Position numbers and translations under genes: made by a program
The notes under the pieces: model-generated
What the model was told of the DNA's origin: nothing
The model's input: the letters and a program-made list of their open reading frames with translations, nothing else
The model's database searches: none
From: Aulostomus chinensis
Lineage: Eukaryota; Chordata; Actinopteri; Syngnathiformes; Aulostomidae
Direction: 5' to 3'
Length of the DNA: 64,000 bases
Assembly (NCBI GenBank): GCA_037954235.1
Contig: JBBMOA010000019.1
Location: 18,296,805-18,360,804, forward strand
Part shown: positions 34,120-47,500 of the stretch, piece after piece
How the letters are laid out: the number at the start of each line of letters is the position of its first letter
How positions within the stretch are numbered: position 1 is the stretch's first letter

Positions 34120-37100
34120 AGGGGAGGAGAGAGGATACTGCAGCTGCTGTAAATGGTGCACAAACTTACAGATGACTCAGGGTCATAACGACAAACTCTG
34201 ATGTCTGTTGTCGGGTGTTTGTGTACTTGTTGATTTGACAATGGGATCCCCATTAGTTGGTGCTGAGGCAGCAGCTACTCTTCCCGGGGTCCATACACAA
34301 CAGTAATCCCATTACAGAATTAAAAACAAGACACAATATAATTCAACAACAATAACAATGAGAAAAAGAAAATTAATAATAATAATAATAATAATAAAAT
34401 CATACAAATTCATGCACCGATCTCCCATCGCCACCCTCTTCCTCAACCCCCAAATACCCCTGCTCCTCCCCTCTAAAATTGTAAGAGTTAGCGTCAACAA
34501 ATACAATATTAAGATTAAGTTATCACTTCCATTCGAAGAACGCTGTTTTTAAGAGCCTTTTTAAAGTTTACTCTGTGTGAGAGGTAGTGAGCTCCAATGA
34601 GTGGACGCTCTGTAAAGAACTGTTTTCTCTGTTGCACTGGTTTTCAGTGTTGGAACAACTATTTGACGTTGTGTTGCTTGTCTTGTGGTATGAGTGTGTC
34701 TGTCACTAACATACACAATCAAAGCATACAACTCTTTAGGTCTCGCTTGAATCAAAACATTCTTAAAAAATATGAGAAGATTGCACATGAATCTGTCTTT
34801 TTAACTTTAAGCCAGACAAGAGTATCATGCATGCTATCCACACTAGTCCTGGGTGAGCAATGAAGAGCCAAACGTGCTGCTTTGTTCTGTGCAAGTTGCA
34901 GTTTGTAAAGATCCTTTGTGCTTGCACAAGACCATACAACAGAGCAATAATCCAAGTGCGACAAAACTAGTGATTTTATTACAATATTGATTGAATGATC
35001 AGTCTTGAAATACCTGCATCTCCTGACAGCTGACATTGCACCACCCATTTTAGTGACCAGACCAGGAGAGCCGTTCATCTCGGGTGACTCCAAGCAATTT
35101 TACGTTTTTAACTTGCTCAAGAGTTAAACCTTTCATAGAGAGAGAAAGGGGCGGCTCTTTTTTTCAGTTCATAGTTTGATCCAAAGAGGATGCATTTTGT
35201 TTTTATTGCATTCAAAACTAGTTTGTTATTTTCTACCCAATTTGATGCGTATTCAAGCTTTTTCTGTAAGATTTCATTAAGCTCTCTCAGGCTATTAGAG
35301 GATCTATATAATGTGCAATCATCAGCAAACATCATCATAGTTGATTCTTTTAACACCCAGGGCAAGTCATTTGTGAAAATGGAGAAGAGGAGAGGCCCAA
35401 GGCAACTTCCCTGAGGGACACCCCGCTCTCCGCACCCCTTCTTTTTACTGATAGACAGCCATTAAAATAGACACACAGCGATCTGCCATTCAAGTAGCTC
35501 CTTAACCGTTCAACAGCATTTCCACTCAAACCATAAACATAAAGTGTTTTCAACAATAGGTCGTGATCAACGACATCAAATGCTGCACTGAAGTCAAGTA
35601 AGACAGCACCAACAAGTTTTTTGTTACGTATTTGGCTCGACCAGTTGTCCGTCATCTGTGTGAGAGCTGTGCAGGTCGAATGATTCATTTTATATACATG
35701 TTGGAACTCAGAATTAAGGTTATCAACAGAAAAATAATTAAGCATTTGATTAAACACAATTTTTTTCTAAAACTTTACTCCAAACTGGAAGAATACTAAT
35801 TGGTCTACTGTTGTCATTACTGAAGGGACTTCTATCGTTCTTAGGGAATAATTTTAGCAACTTTCCAAGCATGAGGGAATATATTCTGTTTGAGGCTCAA
35901 GTTAAAAATGTGACATACAGGTTCCGCTATATAGTTTGCCATTAATTTAATTAATTTACCATCCAAATTGTCTATTCCAAACTGCATGTTCATTTTTACA
36001 GAGGCCAACATTTTCCTCAGATCCTCAATTGCTACTGCTTTACAGCCAAATTTACAAGGTTTAAACATCATTATGAAATTTTTGATTAAGTCTTCTGAAA
36101 TTGGGGAGTTAGAAGTATTCATTTTTTGTCTCAAATTTTCAATTTTAGTGACAAAAAAGTTGTTAAGATGATTGGTAATTTTATGAGGTTTTGTGATAAA
36201 TGTGCCCTCCGACTCTATAAAAAAAGGATTGTTTGCTTTGGTTCTACCAAGGATATTATTTAATGTATTCCGTAGTGTTTTCCCATCGTGCTTTGAGTCA
36301 TTAACCTTTTTTCTTTTTTTTTTTTACAGTACATTCTCTTTTTTTGCCTGTTCATTTTTGTAATCTTGTTTCTGAGTGATCAGTATTTGGTCCAATAAAA
36401 AAGGGTCACCTGTTTTTATCGCAGTTCTTTTCATTTCGTCTCTGCTGACCATGTCAGATTTTAATTCCTTATCAAGCCAAGGGGCTGCTGTATTTCTGAC
36501 GGTAAATTTTCTCATTGGTCCATGTTTATCAGCCACAGTCCCCAACATTTCTAATAGCACGTTCAGCGCAGCATCCGTACGTGTCTCATGATATATTTTA
36601 TCTCACTGTAGATACTTTATAACATCGTCTGTAACCCGCCTTTTGCTCCGTAATCCACAAAAACTTTGATTTGAAATAAACTCAAAGAAGCTATGACACT
36701 ACATCATAACACTGATTTGAACAAAATATGGAGTCAAGCTTTGTTACGTCCTTATACACTAAAGCCAAGAAATAACTCTTAAAATGCTAGTGTTCTGAAT
36801 GGAGTTTGGATCTGACCTGCTACAGTAAGTTTGTCATGGTGTCACTCTGAGATTTGATAGGCTACAGCAGTTGTCCCAGCCCAATTGCATCATTTTAAAC
36901 TTTTATCAGTAAATATTTTACAGAGGTTCTTTGAAATTCTATCAACATAGAAATGTAAACCTTTAATTATTTAACTTTAACTGGAAGCTGTATCAAGGCC
37001 TCTGGGTATAGTTTCCTAATAAATAGCAGGTAGATATTGACTTTCTCTGTTGGCATCATAGGTGATCTTGAGTCGGAAAAGGTTGGTGACCAGTGCACTA

Positions 37101-38937
37101 AAACATCTGCCCACAGACTCTTACCCCCCACAACAGAGGGCTGATCAAGAGAGCGATCTCCCAGAGTGGCGTTGCCCTGTGCCCCTGGGGCGTCATCAAA
37201 TATCCTCGCAGGATTGCTGAAGAGGTACTTGACACGCTTGCCTTCAGTGGAACTTCAGACACTCCTTTTTAGGAATGGCTGACAAAGATGGTTTGCCCTT
37301 CTTCACCCAGATTGCGCTGAAGGTCAATTGCCCCACTGATGACCGAATGGTTGCCTGTCTGAAGATGACGGATCCAAAGCAGCTCACGCTGGCAGGCAGT
37401 CTCAAGTTGGCCAGTACACCTGATCGTAAGGACTCAACACCACATAGTCCACAGAGTTCTTTCCACCAGATGTGTTAAACCCACAGTAACAGTACATGTT
37501 TGATTCTATCTGCCTCTGTCAGACCCTCTTGTACACAACCTGATCCTGTCCGCTGTTATTGATGGGGACTTCCTGCCGGATGAGCCTCAAAACTTGTTCC
37601 ACAACGCGGCTGAAATCGACTACATTGCGGGAGTCAACAACATGGACGGACATATCTTTACTGGTATGGATGTTCCGTCAATCAACTCTCCCCTGGTGGA
37701 CACAGCTGTGTAAGTGCAAGTCATCAGATCACGATGTGAAACACTGCTAATGCTAAATGGGTCAACCAAACTATTTGTTCCTGATCTCAGTGAGGACATG
37801 AGAAGGCTCTTGGGTGCATACACCAAAGAAAAGGGCAAGGCTGGTTTGGATAATGCCTACTCCACATACACCTCCACATGGGGAGCCAGGCCCAGTCAGG
37901 AGATCATCAAGAGAACAGTTGTTGAGATTGGAACGGACTACATCTTCCTGATTCCTACACAGACTGCCCTCTATCTTCATGCTGCCAATGCCACGTGAGA
38001 AGAAGATCTTTCCATGCAGAAGTCACTGTCAATTTATTTTTAAGTCATTTGTGTCACGCATTGCTCGTTTTTAAATTGCTGTTTGAAAATTCAAACATTC
38101 ATCCACATTTCTTCCCAACATCATTTAACGCCTCTCGTATTTGCTACACCTCTGTTCTCCTTTTGTCCCATCAAAGAACTACTCGCACCTATTCCTACTA
38201 CTTCTCTGAGCCCAACCGTATGGGAGGCATAGGCAGACCCTACCCAGGCTGGATGGGAGCCGACCACGCTGATGACCTGCAGTATGTGTTTGGAAAGCCT
38301 TTCACCACCCCACTGGGATATTGGCCTCGCCACCGTGACGTCTCTGGCTACATGATCGCCTACTGGACCAACTTTGCCAAAACTGGGTATAAGTCTATGA
38401 GTCAAAAGAACATCAGTGTCTATCATATTCACCTTGACATTGCACTGCTTAAGAAATACACCTATCATACTCCCCTGACCTACAAAGGCAGATAGATTCC
38501 CTTCTCTTCTTAACACCTCCAATTCACCAGTATTTATTGTGCTAAGCTAACTAGCAGTCAGCTGGTCTACGTTGGTCTTAGCTCCCTAATGTACGCAATG
38601 AGAAGAGAGGGGTCATCTACCTTCTTGTCTGACTCTGGGGGAGATGGCAAAAACGTGTATTTCCCAAAATGCAAGCACATTCCTTTAATTAGAAAAAAAA
38701 AAAAGTTAGACCATAAATGTCTTAATTTATTTTGCTCCTTTTTTTTTTTTTCTCCACAGCGATCCCAACAAAGGCGACCTAAAAGTGCCAGCTACCTGGC
38801 CCAGATTCACCACCACAGGACACCAGTACCTGGAGATCAACTCAAAGATGGACAAGAACTATGTTGGACAGAAGCTGAGAGTTCGTTACGTACATTTCTG
38901 GACCAGCATCCTGCCCAGCCTCCCTTCGATCATCTGA
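30808..38937 (+). CDS. cel: Carboxyl ester lipase (bile salt-activated lipase), tandem copy 1
   Basis: Secreted digestive esterase of the carboxylesterase/cholinesterase alpha-beta-hydrolase family, hydrolysing cholesteryl, retinyl and acylglycerol esters in the gut. Coding exons: 30808-30873, 31211-31358, 32822-32941, 33023-33220, 33334-33464, 37117-37224, 37311-37425, 37523-37709, 37791-37994, 38177-38386, 38760-38937; phases fit and give 554 aa in the same 11-exon plan as mammalian CEL. Exon 1 is a signal peptide. The oxyanion-hole region reads WIYGGGY. The nucleophile is Ser212 in GESAGGAS, with acid Asp337 in NNMDGH and base His456 in GADHADDLQ. Cys pairs in RKRCLQ/SEDCLYL and NCPTDD/VACL are kept. 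It ends SLPSII without the Pro-rich repeat tail of mammalian CEL. This is the most diverged of the three copies. Intron 5 (3.65 kb) is swollen by an antisense LINE, and the exon 3 acceptor follows a (TG)n run. Confidence 0.95.
31827..31975 (+). mobile_element. 5'-truncated SINE in cel copy 1 intron 2
   Basis: Starts inside the SINE body (GTCTGTCTCTATGTGTTGG) and runs to a GGATGGATGGATGG tail. The sense-strand 3' half is well preserved. Confidence 0.8.
32728..32821 (+). repeat. (TG)n run at the cel copy 1 exon 3 splice acceptor
   Basis: About 50 bp of pure TG (32728-32778), followed by TG-rich DNA up to the acceptor CATGCGCTCAG. The usual polypyrimidine tract is thereby replaced by UG repeats. 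Confidence 0.9.
34038..34117. repeat. (CA)n microsatellite in cel copy 1 intron 5
   Basis: Eighty bases of uninterrupted CA. Confidence 0.95.
34232..36600 (-). mobile_element. Jockey-superfamily-like LINE, antisense in cel copy 1 intron 5
   Basis: Minus-strand frames read in order: a pre-RT segment (APWLDKELKSDMVSRDEMKR), RT fingers (GIDNLDGKLIKLM, AWKVAKIIP), motif A (LLDFSAAFDVVDHDLL), a frameshift around the GVPQGS-type motif B, the catalytic MMFADDCTLY box, and the thumb (LSHLDYCSVVWS, LQLAQNKAARLAL). The 3' UTR ends at about 34232. Frameshifts break the ORF and the endonuclease part is missing, so it is a 5'-truncated dead copy. The exact clade was not determined. Confidence 0.85.
38540..38692. 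mobile_element. Fragment of the TTTAAAGGAA TIR element in cel copy 1 intron 10
   Basis: GCTAAGCTAACTAGCAGTCAGCTG followed by GTGTATTTCCCAAAATGC...ATTCCTTTAAT resembles the right half of the element at 9294-9922. Confidence 0.5.
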
Positions 38938-39011
38938 GAGTGAAGAGACAGTGCTGTCTGGGCGTGTGCACTGACGACCTGAAGATTGAAAATATTATTT
39001 GGTTCATGAAC

Positions 39012-39017
39012 AATAAA
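39012..39017 (+). terminator. cel copy 1 polyadenylation signal
   Basis: AATAAA 75 bases after the stop codon. Confidence 0.7.
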
Positions 39018-40928
39018 CTAACACCAATCACTTCTTATATATATATTTTTTGGTTTTATTTAACCATGACTGTATTGTGGCTCTGCGGCGATGAAGAATG
39101 TTGACAGTGATAAATGACTGTTAACTGCCTAACATACAGCATGCACCTTCATTGTCACCACTCTAGCAACATGTTCTTGCACACAGCTGGGCTCAGTCAA
39201 AGCAAATGTATAGTACATGTTGAGCTACACCTGTCTAGCCAAACGTGTGAAAAAAAGATGGGGCAAAGACACAGGCTTTCGTGCTAATGAAGTTTCTCTG
39301 AAGGACATGAAATAGACTGTCTCATCGCAAGGGATGACAGGTAAAAGTAAATGTCTGAGCAAATGCAGGAAGCTGTCTCGGGACAACACCTGTCAACTAA
39401 ATAAAGTCAAAACTAGCACAGCCTTGCTAACAGGGCTACGGCTAGTTGGCTAACATCAAGAGCTTATTAGCCAGCTTGTTTTCATGCAAAGAACTGGATG
39501 AAGCAACCTGGTGTAGGCATGCTTTACCTGTCTGCTGAATCATCTGATTTTACTCAGAAAAGGAGGTTGTTTTTGAAGTATTTTGGATTCATACACCAGG
39601 TGTATAGTTTCATTATCTTCTCTAGTGTAACCGCAAAATATTGTGCTCATAAAGCACAATTAAGCTTCAAGGAGGAGGTACATAAGCGAACAAAATGTTT
39701 GTGGCGTAAGGGAACTTAACTCTTACATTCTAACAGTTACTTGCGGAAAGAAAATGTAAAGCAGCCAGTTGTTCATGTATTATACATCCCTATACATTGT
39801 TAAATATATCATATTTTGAAGTGACAAATGTGTTCTGAGATTTTATGTTTTGGTTTCCTGTGTTTTCAGAGTCCAATCATAGCTATTTTGAAGATATCTA
39901 TATATTTTCCTATATAGCAGAGACTGTGTAAAAATTAACAAGTTCTTGCAAGCTAGGTTTGATTCCTGAGTAGCTCTGAATTAGCTCTCCTCTCCATGTC
40001 CAGCATGACTAAAATAATACATTTCAAATATCTTTTTCAACCAACAGCAAAACTGTAGATTTTTATTTTTTAATCTCACTTTGCAGTGTGTACTTTGTTC
40101 ATCTGAGAATCAATCCACCTGTCTCTGAGTCAGCAGCGGCGTGGTTTAACTTTATGGCAGCAAGGCCTGCAGGGCTTTTCATCGCCAAAAGATAAATATA
40201 TTGTCAACATGTCAACATCTACCTTTCTACCTTAGTCAAGTCAGTTTTATTCGTATAGCGTCAAATCACAAGCGTGACATTTTCCAAGTAGAGCAGGTCT
40301 AGAACCACGCTCTAAATGAACCGGTCCCCCACCAGCAAACACATCAGGAACAAAACAGAGGTAACCTGAGCAGACCCAGGCTCTATGGGAACAGCCATCT
40401 GCTTTGACCGGTCTTCCATGATGCATTGCATTGCATTTCTAAATGATCGACTCTATTTGCATTATCTGCATTTAACTGACTTAAAGCAGCTACAAGGACT
40501 TTTAACTGAGTATTCAGTCGTAACTGATGCCCCGATATGACCTACGTGGGCGAATTGGATCAAGTTCAGATGATCAGTACAGCTTCAGGCTGTGTGGCCA
40601 CCAGAGGCAGGCGACGCAAACTGAAAGATCACATGAGGTCAAGGTCCTTTTTAAAAATATATAAAATAGTACGTAAGATGTTCAAGTTCTTGATTATTAC
40701 TTTACTTTGTGACATCTGGTATTTAGATCCAATATGAATTTAAAGATTTATGGCGAATATTAAAAAAAAACAAAAAACCTTTTGGAATGATCTCCAGTGT
40801 TGAAGACAAATAGTTCTGTCCCCTCTTAGGATTATAAAGCAATATTTTGAGGCCGATCATATCATTTATATATATTTGAACTTGGTATTGGATTGATTGC
40901 CATACCTTGATTTGCCTGACCCATCTGA
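39018..40928. other. Spacer cel1-cel2 and 5' part of the duplicated unit
   Basis: No gene. From about 39660 the sequence is homologous to about 52080-53440 upstream of copy 3 (shared AAGGGAACTTAA, AAAGTGACAA, TTTTCAGAGTCCAA-like blocks), so this marks the left limit of the cel2/cel3 duplication unit. An L2-like 3' fragment interrupts it at 40231-40423. Confidence 0.55.
40231..40423 (-). mobile_element. L2-like LINE 3' fragment
   Basis: TCAAGTCAGTTTTATTCGTATAGC and the following AGAGCAGGTCTAGAACCAC...AATGAACC match the antisense 3' UTR of the element at 25660-26590. Confidence 0.7.
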
Positions 40929-40945
40929 CATATGGTTGTTTCCCA
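40929..40945 (+). promoter_or_regulatory. Candidate PTF1 site upstream of cel copy 2
   Basis: E-box CATATG (40929-40934), 4-bp spacer GTTG, then TTTCCCA (40939-40945). E-box and TC-box are one helical turn apart, the arrangement bound by the pancreatic PTF1 complex (PTF1A/E-protein/RBPJL). The site is conserved in copy 3 but sits about 540 bp from the copy 2 TATA box. Confidence 0.6.
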
Positions 40946-40989
40946 TCAGAGTATCAGCGGCCCCTTCGTGGTGAGTGTATATGTTAATC

Positions 40990-41432
40990 TATCTATCGAT
41001 CCAGCTTTATTGATATAAAACTTTCCAAAAAAAACAAAACTGTGTGTAACTAAGTGAAGCACAGAGATGTCAAACCCATCAAACCAACAACAGAGTCAGG
41101 GACTGAGGAAACACTAGTGTAAGAAATAGCAAAGAGGAAACACCTGAGGTATGACTAAAATAACTTAAAAACTGATAAGATGACCATGTGAAAGTATTAA
41201 GGGTGATGAATTGAACTGAATAAAAGCTACATCACAAGTAAAACACACACATATCAAGAGCATAAGAACTGAGTACAATAACATGAATGTGAGAGAAATA
41301 AATGGAAAAGAAAAGAAAGATGGTTTAATTAAAAGTTAGATTTTTTTTTTCAAATGGTCTTGAGCTGGTTTTTAAGTATTATCACCCTGACTGGTCCTCT
41401 AAGGTCCCCCAGTAAGGTTGGTCGGGTTCATC
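40990..41432 (-). mobile_element. Retroposon-like insertion in the cel copy 2 promoter
   Basis: Copies 2 and 3 align up to GTGAGTGTATATGTTAA and again from GTAAACAAT. Between them copy 2 has about 440 bp and copy 3 only about 30 bp. Read on the minus strand, the extra DNA ends ATCAATAAAGCTGGATCGATAGATAGAT, which looks like a retroposon 3' end with a GATA-type tail. No target duplication was proved, and a deletion in copy 3 is the alternative. Confidence 0.55.
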
Positions 41433-41433
41433 G

Positions 41434-41487
41434 GTAAACAATGACGTTAAATATTTATTCTCTTATCGGGAGTCTCGGCAATATAAG
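41434..41487 (+). promoter_or_regulatory. cel copy 2 core promoter
   Basis: GTAAACA (forkhead-type, 41434-41440), GTTAAATATTTAT (HNF1-like, 41446-41458) and TATAAG (41482-41487) lie in the same order and near-identical spacing as in copy 3. The ATG follows 36 bases after the TATA box. Confidence 0.6.
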
Positions 41488-41522
41488 CACCTGCAGACAG
41501 ACTTGCAGCTTCATCAACGGCC

Positions 41523-44500
41523 ATGGAGGACCTGAGGATTCTGTTCGCTGTGATCCTGTCCGTCACATCAGCCTCAGCAGCCTCCGTAAGTCAAGTCTCT
41601 TACCCTTAATACAACTTTACCCTTTGAAAATGCCATCATTTGTTCCGGTGATGTATTTTAACACAGTTGCCATCATTCTACACAGTTACTGAGGGTGAAA
41701 TCTCTCTTTTTGTCTCCAGCTGGGAGTGGTGAACACAGAAGGTGGCAGTGTTCAGGGACAAAATATTATCCTGGGCCCTTCCCGCTCTGTGGACGTTTTC
41801 AAAGGAATTCCTTTCGCTGCCAAGCCTGGAACATTTGAGAAACCCAAACCTCACCCTGGCTGGGATGGTGCGTTCCAACTCTGATGAGCTTAGAAGCTAA
41901 AGACTGACTGTTACTTGCGTTTCATATGAAGCTGCTTGAAAATATAAAGTATGTGATAAATGTGGGGCAAATCTGATGTCATCCCCAGGTATACTGAAGG
42001 CAACAAAATATGCGAAGAGATGTTTCCAGATGAGCATGCTCCCAGTCTCTTATGGGATGAGCGAAGACTGCCTCTACCTCAACATCTGGGTCCCTCATGG
42101 CCAGCATGGTAGCATTTCTCTTTTTCTCAGGACTAATACAGTAGATGTGGTTGCTTGTTCAATAAAAAGCGCATCTCTTTGTCTTCCCAAGTGTCGTCAA
42201 ACCTCCCAGTTATGATTTGGATTCATGGAGGGGGCTTCAATGTTGGAGGGTCTATGGGGGCAAATTTTTTCGACAACTATCTGTACAGTGGTCAAGAGAT
42301 CGCGGACAAGGGGGACGTTATCGTGGTGTCAGTGGCGTATCGAGTGGGAGTCCTGGGCTTCCTCAGCACAGGGGACACTGGCATCCCTGGTATGTGCTTT
42401 AGCAAAAAAAAATATGGCGGTGGCCAGTCTGGTGCTATTGACTCAAAATGTGTTACGATGACAGGAAACTACGGTCTGTGGGACCAGCATGCTGGCATCG
42501 CCTGGGTGCACAGGAACATTAAATCCTTTGGAGGAGACCCTGACAACATCACTATCTTTGGAGAGTCTGCAGGTGGAGCGAGCACCAGCTACCAGGTGAG
42601 GGCAAGAGATGGATTTTTAAAGTTTAAAAAGTTTGTACTGTGTTAAGTGTTTGTAGGCCTGCAGAAATGTCTGGGGCTGGTCCTCATGATTCTCCTGAGT
42701 AACATGAATGACAGCATTTGTAATCTTCACTGCTGAGTTGTGAGTAAGACTTTTAGTGCTCTTTGTCGTGTGTTTCTTTTAGTTTTGTTATGTCTGTCCT
42801 CTGTCACTTTTCTCATTGTTTAATGTCTGTTAATACGGATGCTTTCAAATATTTTGCTGCAGATCCTCTCTCCCCACACTAAAGGGCTGTTTAAGAGAGC
42901 CATTTCCCAGAGTGGTGCTGCCTTTTGCTCTTGGGCCTTCAACAAAAATCCACGCAAATATGCCTTGCAGGTATGTGACCTGACAGATAACACAGAGGTG
43001 GTCGAAGTAAATCGGCCCTGAACAACCACATGGAGTGGCATTTTTGGCACGTGCCTTCCAACTAAAAAGGTTTCTTTGTTGCCCGTGTTTGTAACACTGT
43101 TTCACAGCGGCAAAGATGAGATAAATGAAACCGCTGACTGATGACAAAGCTCTAGGATGTCTTGGTGTGAGTTCTTAATTCTTGCTGGACGTTGTCTAGA
43201 GCATAAACAGTGAATGCCTCGACATCGGGCGATCGCTCTTCAGTCTTGTGACTCTGTTCCATGATGTATCTGTAGTACAACAACGACAAAGACAGTGTGT
43301 TGGGGGCTTTCTTAAACAAATAAAATGCAATGGGTAGTGAACCAATGAGAGATGTTGAATATAAAAAGGTAACATTCCACTAGTCGCCAATGGCTTGGGC
43401 CTCTTACTTTTTCAATAAAACATTCCCTCTATTGTCAATATTCTACTTTAAAAAGATCCCAGACGCTTACTGTTATATACTTCAGGGACTCTTTTTTTTT
43501 AAGCTTCCTCGCATAAGAAATCCATAATGATACTGGTGTTCTTGTCCGATTTAAATCAATCTGTTCTCCGTGCAGCCAAGAGCCTCCATCTCAACCAGAG
43601 TTATGTAACAGCAAAGCAGATCGTCTTGTATCCAGCGCATAGAAATCCAGCAGCCTCTTTTCCACTCCTGGGTAAAGCTACAGAATACTTCCCAACTGCT
43701 CCAGCGCTAAAGGCATCACTCAGAAACTAACGGAGCGTAACCTTGTTGCTGTGAACAAGCTGCAGGGACAGCAACAGCCTGTTGCTTCACCCATCCTGCT
43801 AGCTCACGTATTCCATGCTAATATTAGCTTGTTTTTGCACACATTGTGTCCATGGTCTGAAATCAATGACATGCACGCAGTGCAGTCCACAGACCTCTAA
43901 GACAGAGGTAAAAAAGTGAAAAAGAAAAACTACAAATGTCCTTCCTGGACTAGACGTGGAGACAAATTGTGTTAGAAAATAGATAATTTATAGAAATATA
44001 TAAAAAATGATTGTGACAGGCCCTCTACGACCTTCCTGTACCTTTGCATGCTACATTTGCCCCAAGCTAAGTTTTACACTGGGTCATCTAGGCAAATATA
44101 CACGGTCCCATCAAATGTCTGAAAGTGGATTTGAGAAAAAAACAAAGATGCCAAGTTTAAGATCTTTGTCTAAACTGTCAAAGTTCATTAACAGAAAAGC
44201 CTCCACAACAGAGGAGCAGCTCGTAGCAGGTACAAATAATGTTGAGCGGGTGAACATAGCAGCATTAACTAAACAGAGCTGCCTCCAAATAATACTTCAT
44301 CACTAACTACAACAGTATTCAACAAAAATGAAGAAGGCCTATCTCACTAGTCCACAGTGCCAACACTGCAAATGTAAAACATTAAAATACAACATCTTTT
44401 TGGATCATTTTTAAAGAACTGTTACGACTCGGTCTCGTGTCAAAGCTCGCTCTCTTTCAGTTCTGGTTTCTTTGTGGTTAAATCGTGACGTTAGAAAAGT

Positions 44501-47500
44501 GCCAAACCCCCAGCACTAAAGAATCATGACAATATTCATCCTGTTAGTACCACTTCAGGCAGCAGAGGTCACTGTTGACGCTGCAAAGGCTAAAGTAGGA
44601 GGTTGCTTGAAGCCTGACCTCCGTCATCTGCTCAGGTTGCTGAGAATGTTGGCTGCCCCACCGATGACAGGATGGTGGACTGTCTGAGATCCATCGACGC
44701 TAAGACTCTCACCATGGCTGGTCCTCGCCTCTCACCAGGAACCCCAGACCGTGAGCATGACACACATATCTGGAGCTGTTAAAAGGCATACTTACAAAAA
44801 AGGGAGCTCAGCGCAACTTGTCAAGTTAAATATGGATTGAAATGTGTTACATCAGCAAATCAAATACATTTTTGTTGACTAAAAGGATTCATTTAGTTCT
44901 TTTTAAGGTAAATTTGGTTACTTGACAAGCACAAAATAATATTACAAAATACATGCAATGTGAAGCCACTTTATGGATTCTGTACCAATCTGTCTCAGAT
45001 CCTGCGGTATTCTACATGGTTATGTCTCCTGTTGTGGATGGCGACTTCCTCCCTGATCAACCCAGCAACTTGTTCCACAACGCTGCGGACATTGACTACC
45101 TTGCAGGAGTTAATGACATGGACGGACACATCCTCACGTTCCAAGACATTCCCTCTCTTGGGAACAAGAACAAAGAGACCCCTGTGTATGTCTGACTGGT
45201 TGTCAGAGAGAAACCGAATTTGTATCTTATATCTTTGATAATTATGGAGCTCAATAACCAGCAAAAGCTTTTTATTGTCACTGCAGAGAAGATTTGAAGA
45301 GGCTCCTTGCTGCTTACACCAAAGAAATGGGCCAAGCTGCTCTGGAGGTCGCCTTCGCTGAATACACCTCCAACTGGGGATCAACACCAAGCCAGGAAAC
45401 AATTAAGAGAACAGCAGTGGACATTGGGACTGATTTCATCTTCCTAGTTCCCGCCCAGGTCGCCATTGACCTCCATGCTGCTCATGCCACGTGAGGCCTC
45501 CTACTGTAGTATCTTACCTACATATACCGTTTAATATCAGTTTCAGAATCAGAACACTTTATTAATCCCCGGGGGAAAATTCTGCTGTTACAGTTTTTAA
45601 ACTTGCTCTTGAAAGTACTACAAAAATAAGAAATTACAAATTACAATAATTAGTAAAGTGCAGACTTTAAGAAATAAGAAATAAGATCAAGAGTAAGAAT
45701 AAACTATTTACACAGCACAGTTGTTTGTTTTTTAACAATATTGCACAGTTTAGTCATGACGTTATTATCGCGTTTCTGATTTGGGTTATGATTTGATCGA
45801 TTCGTCCATTATTGCACAGTTGAATGTAGTTAAATACACTGAAGTAAGTGTGTATCACTCAGAGGGAGGAGTTAAAGAGTTTGATGGCCACAGGTAAGAA
45901 TGACTTCCTGTGGCGCTCTGTGGTGCATTTAGGTGGGATGAGTCGAGCACTGAATGTGCTCCTATGTTTAACCTGGACATTATAGAGGGGGAGGTGGATG
46001 CTGTCCAAGATTGTGTGGAGTTTAGACAACATCCTCCTCTCTGTCACCACCGTCAGAGAGTCCAGCTCTACCCCTACAATGTCACTGGCCTTTCGGATGA
46101 GTTTGTTTAGTCTGTTGGCATCTGCTACCTTCAGTCTGCTGCCCCAGCACACAGCAGCAAACAGGATGGCACTGGCCACCACAGACTCATAGAACATCCT
46201 CAGCATGGTCCTGCAGATGTTAAAGGACCTCAGCCTCCTGAGGAAGCAGAGACGGCTGAGGCCCTTCTTGTAGACCGCTTCAGAGTTCTTAGAAAAGTCC
46301 AGTTTGTTGTCCAAGTACACCCCCAGGTACTTGTAGTCCTCAACAATGTCCACACTGACCCCCTGGATGGAAACGGGTCACTGTCGTCTTTGTCTTTGTC
46401 TTTGTCTTTATGGTTACACCTGATGACAAAAGACGGATTAATTATTCCAAATGACATCTCTGTATGCTAGGGCTGTTAATTTTTCAAAAAAAATGTAGTT
46501 CGACCAAAGTTCTACTCCACTCGTATGTGGAGCCTCCAATTCCTCCGCCGAGTGCTAAGCTGACATTAGCAGGCGAGCCTGCAAACTTAATGTTTTGTCC
46601 ATTTTTTTTTTTTGAAGAGAGACAGTGAGAATGCTGCCTTTTAAGTTGATGATCAGGAAGTGTAGAACCTAAAATACTTCCACATGCTGCTTCTCAGATG
46701 TTTCAAGGCCGTGATTGTCCACCCAGTAGGGCTCTCCTCGTTATTATCTTCTGTTGACGTAACAAAAAACATGCTAACATATTAGCTCAATGCTTTACCC
46801 ACACCCTTTGCTGGATGAGACGGGAACTACTTAAAAACTGTCTGTGGAGCCAAACTACATGTTGTATCTGAACATTCACTCTCAACCCCCACAGTGGGAC
46901 AAATACAGTGAGTCCTGTTGACAGATTAACAGCACAGATGAAGGATTTTTAACCAGACTTAGCATTTGCAGGTAACTTACAGGTCATTTGGACATGCTAA
47001 AGTGAGCATGCTATTATTACACTCAGAGTACCACCATTGTAATATTCAGCATTTGTACAGACTATTTTAATTTCACATGCTCATTGGCTAATTAACAATG
47101 GATAAAAACTATAACTTTGGCTGTTGGAAATGGCATTAATTTTGCAACTTTTCATTAACAAAATGTAGCTTAATGACAAATTGCAGTGTTGAACAGGTGA
47201 TACTTTAACAGCAAGGGACTAAAAAGTCATTCAAATCTTTCCTGGGACATTAATCTCGAACAAATTTTGAACTTTACCAAGCTAGATGGCAATTGGAAAA
47301 AAAATATGATTTACATGTTTTGTCAATTCATATAAGATAATATCATATATTACTTTTGGACATGACAATTGAGATCCTCTTCTTTTTTTAATTTCCGGCA
47401 GACTAGATGCAGCGAAGGTTCATTAGTGACCACTGATAGAACTGACCAGCAGCCTGGTTGAAGGCATAATTAAAAATCATCAATTTCACTCATGGTAAAA

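Noticed and set aside
38589..39104. 171-codon plus frame over cel copy 1 exon 11
   Set aside because: Wrong reading frame of exon 11; the true frame is fixed by phase continuity and family similarity.
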